64,000 nucleotides of DNA from Bedellia somnulentella (taxonomy: Eukaryota; Arthropoda; Insecta; Lepidoptera; Bedelliidae). The position numbers and the translations under genes were made by a program. The notes under the pieces were generated by a model that searched no databases, was not told the origin of the DNA, and saw only the letters and a program-made list of their open reading frames with translations. Location of the stretch: NCBI GenBank assembly GCA_963576735.1, contig OY755196.1, forward strand, positions 10,025,912 to 10,089,911, written 5' to 3'. Position 1 is the first letter of the stretch, and the number at the start of each line of letters is the position of its first letter. This document shows positions 13,101 to 28,100 of this stretch, one piece after another.

Positions 13101-16100
13101 GTGTGGCTTCATCTGTATTAGGGCTTCGTTCTAACAGTCCAAGATTAGCTTCTTCTTGCTCAGTCATTTCTTTTGCTTTCTGATTGTGGAGTCTAGCCTG
13201 ATTTTTTGGACTTAAAGTGTGATTTGAATTAACATGTACTAAAACACCCGGTTTTAGTGGCCATTTGCTCGGAGTTTCTACTGTCTGAGGATTGTTTTTG
13301 GGTTCTGTTTTAGGTGTTTCTATCACGTTGTTATTTTCAGACATATTTGCCGTATTGTTTGTAATATTCCCTGTATTAGAAATGCTTCGACTATTCATTG
13401 TATCATTTGTTCTTCTGCTTGCATTTATTGATGCTTCCAATTGTGAAAGATTTGCGTGTAGAGAATTCGTGACAGGACTATCAAATTTGTTTAATTCTAA
13501 ATTATGTTGGTAGTTTGAATCGACTAGTCGAGTTCTGTCCGATGGTTTGTGTGGACTAAATGATATGCTTAGTCGAGGTGAAAGAGATGGTAATGCTTGT
13601 GATATAATAGACTGAGCAATTGACACTTCATTGAGACAGCTACCGTCAGGGCTAAAATATATTTGAAATAAAATTTAAAATAAATAAAATTCTCCAAAAA
13701 CATAATTAAGGTTTGATGGATGTATAACCAAATATATAAAATTATTATAATATTTATTTGTGAATAAATAATAATATGTAAAAATTTAAACAAATAAATA
13801 TTATGTAAGAAAAAAATACAATGCCGAAGAATGCTTTCTTTAACAAAAAATACAAAAGCCGATATTAAAGTGCTAAGCTAAATATTTTAAGTAACTGTGA
13901 AGAACCCAATTTAGAAAACGAACACACTCAAATTTGGTCAAACAACTCTTAAACATGTGCGTCGAAAACATTCCTCAAAAAAAAGAGAATTTGTAAAATA
14001 TCGAGAATCAATTTACTGATAAAATAAATGATATAATCAGAACTAAATCTGATTGATTTTAAGCAATTTTTAAACAACTACTTTTGAAATTATTATATTT
14101 TATATAACATCATTCATATTACTAGTAAATTGATCATAATGTTAGTAAAATACCTGCTCTATTGACTGTGGTCAGTCTGAGAACGTCTGGTGTTAGTGCG
14201 GTTAGGAACCTACAGGAAGTCCAAAACATTATAAAATATACAAAAATATCAAAAAATAATAAAATACATATACAGGATCAATTAAATTGAATTTCTTAGC
14301 AGTTCCGAACGGTATTATTGTAAATTTAACTCACTTAAAAAATTAAGGGTTACTTTTAAAAGTTAGGATCTAGAATATATATAAGAATAGGTCATGAAAT
14401 AGTAAAATTAGCACTTAGTAATGAGAGAATAGAATAAAAATAGATCAAACTGCACGATATTAAAAATAAGGTTTTATTTAAAAATTATAAACGGGTGAAA
14501 TAGTAGGGACTATGAAATATAATACATTATAATAAAAAGGTATGCTGATGAGAGATGAATAGAAACAGGATAAATTATCCGTATATGATAGCTACGTTAA
14601 ACGTTTTTTGATTGGAATCTCAAAATAAAAAAATCACGACTTTAAATTAGGATTATAAAAGAAGTTGTACAATATGAGATAAGCCTGAAATTTTTGTTAA
14701 GATCGTAAAAATTGGCGATCAATATTATCTTCCCATCCCAATGGTAATTATTGGTACCAATATAAAAAAACTCAATAGATACTTTCGAAACTGCCAAGAA
14801 TAACAAACAACATGCACCTAAAACAATCTAAGTAAATACAGCCCTTGGTCCAAGCGAAAAAACAGGCGTGGAATAGTCAAAATTTGTTGTAACCTTGTTT
14901 TAAGTTTATGTCGGGACTATAACGGGAGATCGGGACGGGGGCATTGATAATGTATGCCAGGAATCCGCCCGGACCAATGGTGTGGCTGAAAGTGCATTCA
15001 TCATCATCATCATCATCATCGGAATTTTGGTCGAAATTTATTTAGTTAGGAATTTCTTTTTGATTTTTCCCGAAATGTTTAATTATAATTTTGTTGTCGT
15101 TTCTGATGTGTAACTTTGTGTTGAGAATAGTGTAGTAAACTACGGTTTTTGAAATGATTTAATCTTATAGAAAATATATTTTTAGTAAGTTTCTTAAAGT
15201 TAAAAAATAACTTCATGAATTCTAATAGTATCTTTTAAATAAAATTGACTCGATGATTTAACTGAAACTCTATAAATCCAATAAATGATAATTCGAAAAA
15301 AATAAGGAATCTCTACTTCGAAAATTAAATGAGACTATTACTTCTAATGGCTATGATAATGGGAAACAAATATAAATAATGAATAAATAAAAATATGATG
15401 TGCATAATATTATAAATAGGTGCTGTAAATAAATAAAAAAATATGAAAAGATACTAAAATGATTTCTACATCCTACAATTTACCCATCCATCAACATTAT
15501 TAAGTAAAACTTACTTCTCTCGCTCTTCTAGCTCCAGTGGACTATTATCTATATATTGTTGATTTAATTCATCGTTAATTGTGTGTGTCCATGATTGTTA
15601 TAAATCATGCCAGCAGCATCCAGAAATGAAAAATAGATTTTAGATTAGTAGCACATACAAAACATTCATTATAGAAAGATGATTATTTTTATATATTTTT
15701 TGTCCTTTTGAGATTATTTTGATAAAGTAAAAAAACACATAACAAATGTTATTTTGACAAAGCTCAAAATGCAAAATGTTATTTTGGCCTCAAAATTATG
15801 AAAATGCAAGAAACAAAACATATAAGCCATTTTGTCAAAGTTCACTTCGAAGTTAGTAGACTTACATTTAGATTTTGCCCGCATCCTTCGGCAGATACAA
15901 ATGATGAGGATGCAGAGAATTACGGCGATTACTAGAATCGCCAAGGAAATGCCGCCGATTAAAATCAGCTTCTTTTGGTCACGCCACCAAATTTTGTTAC
16001 CTGATGAGGAATAAGTTATAGTGAATAAACGTAATAGTTTTGAAAATTCATTTTTTTTGTTGGAACATTATGAAAATTATAATGTTCCAATATTTTGGCT

Positions 16101-19100
16101 ATTATAATTATTCGGATAATTTTCGTTTAAACCTTAATAAGCCAAAGAATATACTTTAGCGTTGTTTTAAAATCATTAAAATTTTCCGATATTATAGTCG
16201 AGTTCAAAAGTAAATAAATTCTCAAACTCCGACTTTGAGTGAATATGTCTCACCAGATTGATGGAATTATACGGATTTTATTAGTATGATTATTCTAAAA
16301 GTAAAATATTTTAAGGGCAACCTTTTAAAAAATCAAAAAATCAAATCAAAATCATTTATTAATTTTTTCACATGCATTATTACAAGTATACAGGGGTTCT
16401 CAAACTAGGCTAAGCCTGTATCTTGAGAAACCAGTTAATTTTAATTAATTGAAATTATTATAACCTCTACAAACAATACAAAACAAATTATTATATTTAA
16501 AGTAAATTTCCTAAAATTACAAACAGATACAGGACAAAAAAAATAATAATAATAAAAAAAGATAAAAAATAAAAAATAAAGAAATAATACAAGATTAAAT
16601 AAAGGATATTTGCACATATGATACTTGCAAATAAGAGCAAAGTATCTGCCTTAAACTACACACCACTTTGATATTATGCACGTACATAATTATTATAATA
16701 TTTAACATATATATCTATATATATACATACATACATAGGACTAAATACAACGCATAGAGTTACATAAAAAATTACATAATAAGTAAGTATAAGTACATAT
16801 TTTTATATGTTTTGTTAGTGTTTTATTTTAGTCATATAGATTTGAGCTCTGGTTTATTGTTATTTGATTATTTAGGTTGGAATATATTCTTCAGTCACCT
16901 CATAGTTTAGGGATTTGAGCCATTTGATTATGGTTTGCTTAGTTTTAGAAACAGAGTCTCCCTTTGCAATTTTACATTGTTTTACAACCTTATTGTATAT
17001 GTAAGTGGATGAAAATATACTCAAACGTTTTGCAAAACTTGATTTTACTATTGGTAAGTTAAGCTGGTACACTCGAGAAGATCTGCTCAATTCTGTATCA
17101 GGGGAGGAAAATATTGTCTTGTGCATAGATAGTGCGACTTTGAGTATGTAAAGCTGCCTGACCCTCAGCACGTTGGTTTCCTGGTATATTTTATCAGTGG
17201 GATAGTATAAGGGCCTACGGAGCATTGCTTTGACAAGCGCGCGTTGAGACCTTTCAAGCTGAATGAATATGGTTTTTGAAGCACCACCCCGTGCCTCTAT
17301 ACAGTAGGAAAGCAGAGGTTGACATAGTGCTGTGTAAACCAGAATCATTGTATTGATGTCAGCTGAGCGGCGCAGCAGCTTCATTACTCCGATCAGTTTC
17401 CGAACTCTTTTCGATAGGGTATCTATGTGACTTCCAAATGTTAGTCTCTCGTCTAGGATTAGTCCCAGATATTTTATCTGGTGTGCTCTTTTAATTATTT
17501 CACATCTGCATGTACTGACATTACTCTTCTCGCTCTCACATTTGTGTAATTGAAGAGAATCTAAAAATTGCGGTTGAGATGCCATTGTTTTGAAAAAACA
17601 TAAAAATTGTGTTTTGTTGGTATTAAGGGTCAGCAGATTTTGCTCAAGCCAATTGGTTACACTTCTGAGACCAGCCTCTGCATTTGCTTTGGCTGAGCTC
17701 CAAGTTTTGCCTTCGAACAAAATTGCTGTATCATCTGCGTAGCACACCATCTTCGCAGATTTTAGGGATATGTTCTGCAAACTATTCACATAAATAAGAA
17801 AAAGGCTAGGGCCAAGTATACTGCCTTGTGGAACACCGAAATCCAGTTGTGATACGTCACTCTTCGCCGAGTCTACTTTTGTGATTTGGTGCCTATTTTG
17901 AAGATAGATCTGGAACCATTTCAGTGCTACGCCACGAATACCAAGACTTTCCATTTTTCTCAAAAGAATGAGAGTTGAGACGGTATCGAATGCCTTGGAC
18001 AAATCAAGAAAATTTTGATTTACTTAAACCATATCTATGTTTTAGTTATATGTTTTTGAACTGTGGCGGTTTACGAAAATCGCATAAAACTAACAATATT
18101 CCAAGTTTTATAAATATCATACTTACTGTAGCTATCCGAGTTAGCTATAGAAAAATAAATAGATATTACTTCCTTTTTCGATAAATCAACCATTACCGGA
18201 ATCTTAAAAATCCTGCTTTTTCCCTAAGACTTATATTTCAACGTTAAAAGTAATCAATAAATAAAAACAAACCCTAGACATTTAGAACCATCAACCCTTT
18301 ATTGTACGCAATCTTGTCCCCATTTAACTTATAATAATAATATGTTTGTTTTCGGAAATACAAGTTTCACAAATTTTGTAAGTATAATTGCAAACTTATT
18401 ACACCTATTGAATTTTATATAAGCAACTGATAAATGTTCGATTATTAGGCTCTGGTTTTCTTTTGTGGGATGTATATTCTTAATTTTTAAATTTAAATTG
18501 CTGTGTAGTGTCGGTTTAGAATAACACAACCCCATTTCTGCCGGTGAGTGTACGTAAGAGGCGACTAACGGTATTGGGGCTTTTAAGGGATTTTTGGGCG
18601 ATGCGGTTGGAGACCCAGCACCAACAACCTTTATTTTTACCATCTTTTCCCAAATCACATTTCCAAAAGTGGCTGAGGAATTTCTAATTCCTTAGCTCTG
18701 GCTACCCCTTCTAGGGATTTATAGCCGTGAGTATATGTATGTTCATAATAAAAAATACTTACCAACAACATCTCTCTCACAAATGGGCGATTGTCCGACG
18801 GAATTGTTCGCCCGACATTGATACGTCCGGAACTGTTCCACGCTGTCGGATAGACGAAGGTACCCGACCGCGTCGTCCGACCAAATCCGCTCGTCCGATA
18901 GACTGTCGTTTGCGTTCTTTATTTGCCAGGTGAATGATACCTGAGAAAGATAATAATTTAAATTTTAACTTAGATTAATGATAATGAAGATTGATGGATG
19001 TGAATGAAGCTAGAGAGGTTTGCCAGGATCGTACAAAGTGGCGATCGATAGTCTCTGCCTACCCCAATGGGAACTAACGGCGTGAGAATATGTATATATT

Positions 19101-22100
19101 TTGAATAATTGATAAGTTAAATAAAACTAATAAAATTATTTAACTACTGGTGAAGACTTTTAACTGGCATCGATGCAATGTACTGTTACTTATATTGTTA
19201 TTATTTAGCTGTAAATCTTCCAAATAAATAAATATATAGATAAATAGATAAAACATTTACTTATTATTACCATCTTTTCCCCAATCAACTTCCAAAAGTG
19301 GCTGAGGAATTTCTAATACCAAAGCTCTGGCTACCTCGTTAAGGAATTTATAGCCGTGAGTATATGTATGTTAAATAATGCTATTAATTTTTAAACTTGT
19401 GTGATGTTTTAAATTAGTTGAGACCTCTTTCAACTTATTTACTGACCAGTTCATAGAAAAGTTTTGTTTGTTTTTTTTGAATAAATTATATAACAAAAAA
19501 AAAATGGGATCACATTTAGAATATCTGAGTGGTCAATAATCTTATTAGTTCCAAGATCCAAAAATACTTAACAAGTAGAAACAATTGCATTAAAATATCA
19601 TTCGTCATCGAATTTTATTTTTTCTAGGTTATTGGTTATTAAAAGGATTTTTGATCATGTCTTTGATAGGATAGTCTGAGTTTTCTAGATATAACATATA
19701 TATTAGTTTTAAATAAAATAATATTTCTATAACTTACTTCACAACATACATACATACATACATATACTCACGGCTATAAATCCCTAGAAGGGGTAGCCAG
19801 AGCTAAGGAATTAGAAATTCCTCAGCCACTTTTGGAAGTTACGTGGGGAAAAGATGGTAAAATTAAGGTTCTCGGTGATGGGTCTCTAACCACATCGCCC
19901 AAAAATCCCTTAAAAAGCCCTAATACCGATATTCGCCTTTTATGTACACCCATCGGAAGAAATGGGGTAGTGCTATTTTAAGCCGATACTACACAGCTAC
20001 ACTTTACAAATACAAAATAATAAATACGTTTAATAATCAAACGAACTAATCACCTCGCTCGGGTTCGCATGCGCCGTACAAACTAATACTTGCTCGCCGT
20101 CCATTTCCATTTGTGTGATACTGCATTCAGGAATGACTGGAAAATAAGAAATTATTATTTGATGCGTTTTTATAAATGTATACTGAGATGAGTATCTCCT
20201 TACCATTTACACAAATCATTTACAACGACACTCGCGGTAATCGTCCTACGTCTGCCGATGTTAGCCTTGCACACTATATGACCAATATTTTGTGGAAAAC
20301 AACCGCAACAGTAGATTTAAATACATCAGTGTCCCTTTACGTTTAAAAGTATAACCAATAAATTTCACAGCAAATAAATACATTGTAAAAACCATTCACA
20401 AAACCATCAATAAGTGAATAGCCTAGCCTCCACATTATATCAACCTATACTTTATTTACCTATGGAATAAATCGATGGATAACAAACACTCAAATGAAAC
20501 GACAAGTCAATATACAACAAATACAATACAAATTACACTTACACAAAACATCAATACAGTCTTAGTGACCGCGCCATGTCTATTGCTGGCCTCACACAAT
20601 ATTTCCCCCGCGTCGCGTCTCCCTACTGGTGGTAATCTCAGTGATAACCTATACTATCACAACAATACTTTTCTGTCTATATGTCTATAGAATATCTATG
20701 AAACCTCAGAATGAATAAAATAAACATATTGTTTTACATACAACTTCAACAACGAAAATCGCGATAATCGTCCCACGCCTGTTGCTGCTAGCTTCGCACG
20801 TTATAAAACCAATCCTATAAATACTATTTCTTTAAATTAAAACCATTAACTATTTATGAATACTTACACAAAACATCAATAAGCACAGTCTTAGTGACCG
20901 CGCCATGTCTATTGCTGGCTTCACACAATATTTCTCCCGCGTCGCGTCGCCCTACTGGCGGCAATCTCAGTCTAGCGCCAGATGACACAAGAACACCCGT
21001 TGATTTGCTGGTGGATTTTGATTGTTTAGCTCGACGCCATGAGAATGTGGGGATTGGGAAGCCGCTGGAAAGTTATGAGAAGAGTTTTAATACGCTTATG
21101 TATGTATGTGTATAACCGACTCGATTTTGACCCATTTTAAACGGACAGATTTAATTCAAACTTTGTACACTTATCAAGAATCAGTGATTATATCATAAAT
21201 TCATAGATTAATCAGGATTAAATAATTTCAGTTGGTTCAGGACTAAAAAGAGAAAAAAAATTTGTTGAAAAACACAAGATTTGAACACCATATTTTTCAC
21301 CTTTTAGTAAGAAGCGTTTCAAAAGCATATTTTTTGTTTTTTAAACTATATTATTTTTTAAACCTGAACCAACTGAAATCGCGCAGATGACACGAGAACG
21401 CCAGTTGATTTGCTGGTTGATTTTGATTGTTTGGCGCGGCGCCATGAGAATGTAGGAAGCCGCTGGAATGATAAAATGTGTTTTTTTGTACTTTTTTTCT
21501 TATATTCGTAGACACCCGAACTGATTTAACTGTACATTTTGAGTGTAATGTTCTTATTACTTCTTACGTCCGAGTTATAAGAATTATTTTCGCTGTCGAA
21601 TTTCCAGCTTGACATGTGTGCGTGTTAAATACACAATTACAGAAATACTGAATTCTGTGGCCTCCACATTAAGTACTAACTCGGACCGCGGCGAATTATA
21701 AATGGTACAAAAGGATCTCGATTACAAAGGATATTTCATATTTTTAAAGGACATTACTTTAGAAAACCTTATTTAATGAAAATATATTATAAAACTTAAT
21801 GATGATTATATCTCCATTTAGTCTAAATGATCTTTGATGAATGAGATCTTTCGAATTCTGCAGATGATTTCTAAAAGCACTAATTTATGCCCTGTATAAG
21901 GAAAATACGGTTTTTATAAAATAAAGCAAGTTGTTTATTTTTTTTGATAAGGGTTTGTTGGATCTGTATTCCATCGTTATTTGGATATCTAAGTATTTTT
22001 TAAATTTTAATTATAATTATCTTACTCGGCTTGACATAATACTTCTTGAGGCGCCTGATTCTCGATGACTGACACCACCGCAGGGGTAACTGTGATATTC

Positions 22101-25100
22101 TCGGGTTCAACTGAAATATATAGTTTGTATGTTAGTTTGGTATAGTTTTAAGTGGAGTTAAGTTTGAAAAGGTTGTTTGATTCTGACAAATCTCTTAAGT
22201 CTATTTTGGAATCACCAATATTTTTGAAATTGGTTTTTATTGTTATATATCATGCAGTTACTTTTAAAAGTGTTGCCTAAACTTATTAAATACGTAAAAG
22301 TTGTTCAGAATAATTTCCCTTATAACCTTCTTTTGTCTTGTTACACCCTTTTTTCTCTCTGTATAAGTGTACTAAACGGCAAAGATGGTTGCGGTCTATA
22401 TTTTTTCCTATACCTTATATATACATATGTGTATTTGTCTGAATGTGTATTAACGTACATTCAATTATGAATTTAGTGGAGTTTGTCCGTTCGCTAAAAG
22501 TGTTTTTCGTTGAATATGTTTGTCTGTGTGCATGTGTCTTGAACATATATATACACATATACTCACGGCTATAAATCCCGGGTAATTAGAAATTCCTCAG
22601 CCACTTTAGGAAAGTTAAGTGGGGAAAAGATGGTAAAATAAAGGTTGTTGGTGATGGGTCTCAAACCGCATCGCCTTTCTTTAAAATCCCCAATTTGTCG
22701 TTAGTTGTTAGTCGCCTCTTACGTACACCCATTGGAAGAAACGGGGTAGTGCTATTCTAAGCTGATCTTAAATATTTATTATTTTAAATATATAATTTAA
22801 AAATACAAAAAACTCGATAAATACTTACACTCCACAGCGAAGTTAGTAGTGCTATCGACAGGCGGCCCCGCGTCGTTTCTTGACGAGCGACACGTATACT
22901 GCGCGTTGTCTGCGCGGCGGTCTAGCGCACCCGCCCAGTATGATGTATTCCAAATCTGTAATATATTCTTCATTCATGTAATGATATGGATAATTCTTAT
23001 AATATATATAATTCTTGTAGTTATTGATATGGAAAATACAAATATTAACTTCATAAATAGTTTCAAACGTAAAGGTTTGAGGAAACGAATAATAGCGGTC
23101 CTAGGTAGGGCCCTTGAGAGACTCCACATGTCATTAGAATTAATCTAAATGATCATATAAATTTTAATAAAAGAATCAGATATTAATATTACGAATAAAA
23201 TGTAGAATTAAATGAACGAGCAACACTTGTACTGCGCGTAGTCTGCGCGACGGTCTAGCGCGCCCGCCCAATATATCGTGTTCCAGATGTATAATATTAT
23301 ATTAGTATTTTATGTATCTATATAGGAAATAAGAATATTAATTTCAATACTAGTACAAAATAATTTCGTTCGCGCGTTCGATTTGGTATGTTATGACAGA
23401 CTATGGGAGAACAACCGTGATAGCCCAGTGGGTAGAACACTCGGTTATCGTGCAAACGACTAGTGTTCAAATCCTGGGTCGGGCCTACACCAATTTGCCT
23501 TTTCTAAAGACATATGTGTGGTTAATTTATCATGGTTATTAACGGTGAGGGAAAACATCGTGAGGAAACCCACATGGCTGAGTTGTACTTAGTCATGTGA
23601 CAGTGTATTCGTACAAAACGGCGATAGGCCTGCCCCCTATCACGTGAGTACACTGTTCATGCAAAACGTGGGTACTCTGAACACCAGGTGACAAAGTCAC
23701 GTGATGTTCAGAAGTATTAGTACCTCTGCCAACCCCTTCGGGGATATTCGGCGTGAACGTTTATGTTTTTATGTTTTACTATGGGAGAAGCTTAAAGCTC
23801 AAAAAGTTCCTAGTGTCATTATACAAATATTTAAATATTGGTACCAAAATCAAGTTAACACAGTACGCTGGATGGACAGTTTCTCTGAGCCGTATAAAAT
23901 GGAGTGCGGAGTGAGACAGGGAGGGTTAAGCTCTCCGAAGCTCTTTAATCTGTACATAAATGCGCTAGTCGAGGAGCTCAGCAGCACTCGTGTCGGTTGT
24001 CACATTGACGGAATAGCCGTTAATAACATAAGTTACGCGGATGACATGGTGCTGCTGAGCGCCTCGGCTGGAGGTCTCGCTTCGCTTATCCGGATATGCG
24101 AAAGGTACTCGGTCTCCCATGGTCTGAAATACAATGTGAACAAGAGTGGATGCATGGTCTTTGAGGCCAGGGGTGCTTGTCAGGCGACACGTGTCCTCCC
24201 ATTAAACTTAATGGTGTCGTTTTAAAGCAGGTGCAACAATTTTAGTACTTAGGTCACATTGTCACCTCTGACCTCAAGGACGATGCAGACATCGAACGCG
24301 AGAGGCGCGCGCTGGCAGTAAGAGCCAACATGATCGCCCGTAGGTTCGCACGATGTACAGGTGCAGTAAAGGTAACTCTGTTCAGAGCCTACTGCACTTC
24401 ACTTTACACGTGCGCTCTATGGGCTAATCATACGAAGCGGCAGTATCATGCACTAAGAGTGCAATATAATGACGCTTTCAGGGTATTGATGGGGCTGCCC
24501 CGCTTCTGCAGCGCATCAGGCATGTTTGCCGTCGCGCGAGTAGCGTGCTTCTACGCCACCATGCGCGCCCGCGCCGCCTCCATGCTGCAGAGGGTGCGGG
24601 CCAGCCCCAGCAACATCCTGCAAGCTATTGCGGATAGGGTGGATTCGCCTTATATATGGCATTGTATTCACCTTCAATGTAAATATAATAGTTAGGTAAA
24701 AGTAGTATTAAGTATTTTTTAAGGTATCTAACATAGTTGATAAGTCTTGTTACTAACAATATGAGCCCTGTTGCATTGAATAAAGATTTATTATTATTAT
24801 TTCAGAGTGAACATTTTTGGAAATGAATAATTGCGGTCCTAGGTAGGGCCCTTGAGACTCCGCATGTTATTAAAATAAATGTGATTTGGTATGTATGATA
24901 ATTGGCAACTAATCTAAATTAGGGAATGAGATATTTTTATTACAAATAGAATGATGAGTTGAATGAAAAAGCGCCACGTGTACTGCGCGTTGTCTGCGCG
25001 AAGATCTATCGCCCCGCCTAGTATAATGTATTCCATATCTCACCATCATCATCGCCAGATCCATTAGTGTTTTATGTATTTTAGAGAAAATAACAATTTT

Positions 25101-28100
25101 CATTTCTAAAATAGTCTAAAATAATATCAGATGTGAAGATTTAATAAAATAAATAATTGCGGTCCTAGGTTGAACCCTTGAGTGACTCCGGATATCGTTG
25201 AATCAAAGAAAATAATGAATTGTTTTCACTGTAATCAGTGTTCTAAAGTTGATAAAGTATAGGTGGAATTATTTAACAAGTAGCCATTTAATTGTAATAG
25301 CCATGGTCTAATATTCAAAAGTGAGTAAATGATAGTTTTAAAAGCTTAAAATTTTTGACTGATTGATGTTTTACCAATTTCTATCATTCGGTATTCATTA
25401 AGATAAAAATATATTTTGCATCGTGGTTCAACCCAACGAACTTAGTCTTAAACAAATTTATTTTTTCGACCGTAGTGAAAACCATATTTATTTGTTTTAT
25501 AAATAAAAGTCGTAAAAACACATTTATTCTTACCAAAGTAGTCTCAGTAGCCTCAAAGTCATTCCTATTGACCTGCGGCGGTATTCGTCGTTCTATGACT
25601 CGATATCGTGGTGACGTCACGGGGTCGATGACCTGTCCGTTGCGCAGCCATTGCACTGCGCAGATTGGCGCGCATTCTACCGTACAGGATAGGGATATGT
25701 TCTGAAATATGAAAAAAAACAAACATAAATATACTCACGCCATTACTTCCCATTGGGGTAGGCAGAGACTATCGATCGCCACTTCGTACGATCCTGACAA
25801 ACCTCTCTAGCTTCGTTTACATCCATCAATCTTTTCATACATACTCTTTTATTCTTCATACTTCGGATGTCTACCTTTTTAAGCACACTCATTATGCTAT
25901 CTGAGTGTGTCATCCTTGGTCATCCTCTACTAACATAAAACTAACATTGGTGTTTTATAATTACAAATTATTTACTAAAATTTAAGCAAATATGGCTAGT
26001 AATTTTGATAAATGATAACTAGAAATGTGTTTGGAAATTTGTCATTTGTGAAATTTGTGTGCGCATTCTGCCGTACATGATAGAGAAATATTCTGAAATA
26101 AAGGTATATTCTTTTTAATGTATTTTGCCGGTTATCTCAGTGAAAAATTGATTTACTTATTGTGAGTCCAATTTGTAATGCGCATACATAAATATCGTCA
26201 ACATACTCGTATTAGCGTCAGCATCTAAAATTATAAAAAATAGTATTACATGCTGCTGCTGCCTAGCAAAAAAGTAGCTTAGCATAAGGTCTCAACTCAT
26301 CTTCCTGCTCTTCAAACAAAACATTTCTCGTTCTCAACACAATTCAATCTCTTCGTTCACATCCGTCAATCTTTTCAATCTTCTGCCATTAGCTATTTCA
26401 ATTGAATTAGTCCTTCGTGGTTGCCTTTTACCAACATAACACATTTATACGTTTATTCTTTGTGCTTGAGCCATCTGAGGGAGTCACATTCCCTTAACTT
26501 TCCTTCCATACAGTTTATATAAACATACATACATATACTCACGGCTATAATTCCCTAGAAGGAGTAGCCAGGGCCAAGGAATTATAAATTCCTCAGCCAC
26601 TTTTGGAAGTTAAGTGGGGAAAAGGCGGTATAATAAAGGTTTTTGGTGATGGGTCTCCAACCGCATCGCCCAAAAATCCAATAAAAAGCCCCGATACCCT
26701 TAGTCGCCTCTTACGACACCCGTGGGTAGAAAGGGGTAGAGACATTCTAAGCCGGCACTACACGGCTAGTTTATATAAAATCATGAGTTATTTACCTGTG
26801 AGTTGTATAGAGCTCCGCTGTAATGGTTCATGGCGTATTTGAAACTCGGTGGCGCTGGAAAATTAAATAGAGATCATGAAAAATTTATATAGATTTGTCA
26901 TTCTCCTTAAATTTCTTGTTTTATTAGAAAATGAGTTTAAGAAAAATTTAAGTATATTGAAAAAGTAGGACTATTTGTGATTGCAATAACACAATGCTAT
27001 ATAAAATAATACAAATAATTAAAAGGCTTTGTCTTGCTCAAAGACGGAGTAGGATTGCTCTTCAGATACTAAAGAAATACGAGTAAATTCGGAGTACCTT
27101 AGTATTGCTGTGTACTAGTATAAGGCATTCACATGATAGGTGGCAGACGTATCGCTATTTTGTAAAAGTACTACATACATACATACATACATATACTCAC
27201 GGCCGTAAATCCCAAAAAGGGGTAGCCAGAGCTTCAGAGCTAGAAACTCCTCCGCCGCATTTGGAAGTTAATAGGGGAGAAGATGGAAAAAATAAAGTAT
27301 CGTTGGTGATGGGTCCCCAACCGCATCGCCCAAAAACCACTTAAAAAGCCCCACACCCTTAGTCGCCTCATACGACACCCTCGGGTAGAAAGGGGTAGTG
27401 ATATTCTAAGCCGGCACTACACGGCAAAATATATTGTAAAAATACTCTCTCACTTAACTAAGTACAAATAAGCCATGAGTGTTTTTTCACTATGTTTTCC
27501 CTTACCGATAACAAACTTGATTAATAACCACACATTTTACTTAACAAAAACACATTGGTATTGCCCTGACTCTCAAGATTTGAACTCTCCGCTCCAGCAT
27601 GTTTTTTTACATGGCTTGGAAGCTAGGCCTTTACCCAAGACATATGATTAATATCTAAAACATATTTTTCAATACATTACACTACTAAAAAGTAACAATT
27701 TGAAAATTAACCATATTTACATGTAACACAATTCGGTATGCAAAGTTTTTTTTTGGTATTTATTAAATATTTTTTTTATATTTTTTGAATTTTTTTCATT
27801 TAAAATGAGTAATTGCAAAGTTATGATTTTTTAAAGATTGTTCGACTTTTGTACTTAATGACGTCATCGATTGAAAATATCACGTAGCGACATGCAAATA
27901 AAGCGAAATGTTTAGTAAAAATGTTGCTTATTGCAAAATATTTCACGAACTTGTGATCCCAAATGAAATTAATACGATATTATACTAAAAAAAACCTATG
28001 ATTTTCGATGTTTTATTAATAAACTGCAAGAACGAATGTCTTTGACATAACGCTGAAGGTCAAATACTGTTACAGTTTTTGCTAAAATAACGGTCATCTT

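Larger units (their letters stand above)
13652..15514. other. Intron sequence around exon 18a
   Basis: AT-rich. Apart from exon 18a and the CAT repeat, only a weak SIR-C-like remnant near 14.7 kb is seen. Confidence 0.5.

Noticed and set aside
13569..13793. Alternative frame joining exon 18a to 18b (ALTVAVSMKCQLL...)
   Set aside because: It meets a stop after about 27 codons, which is why the two exons are taken as alternatives.
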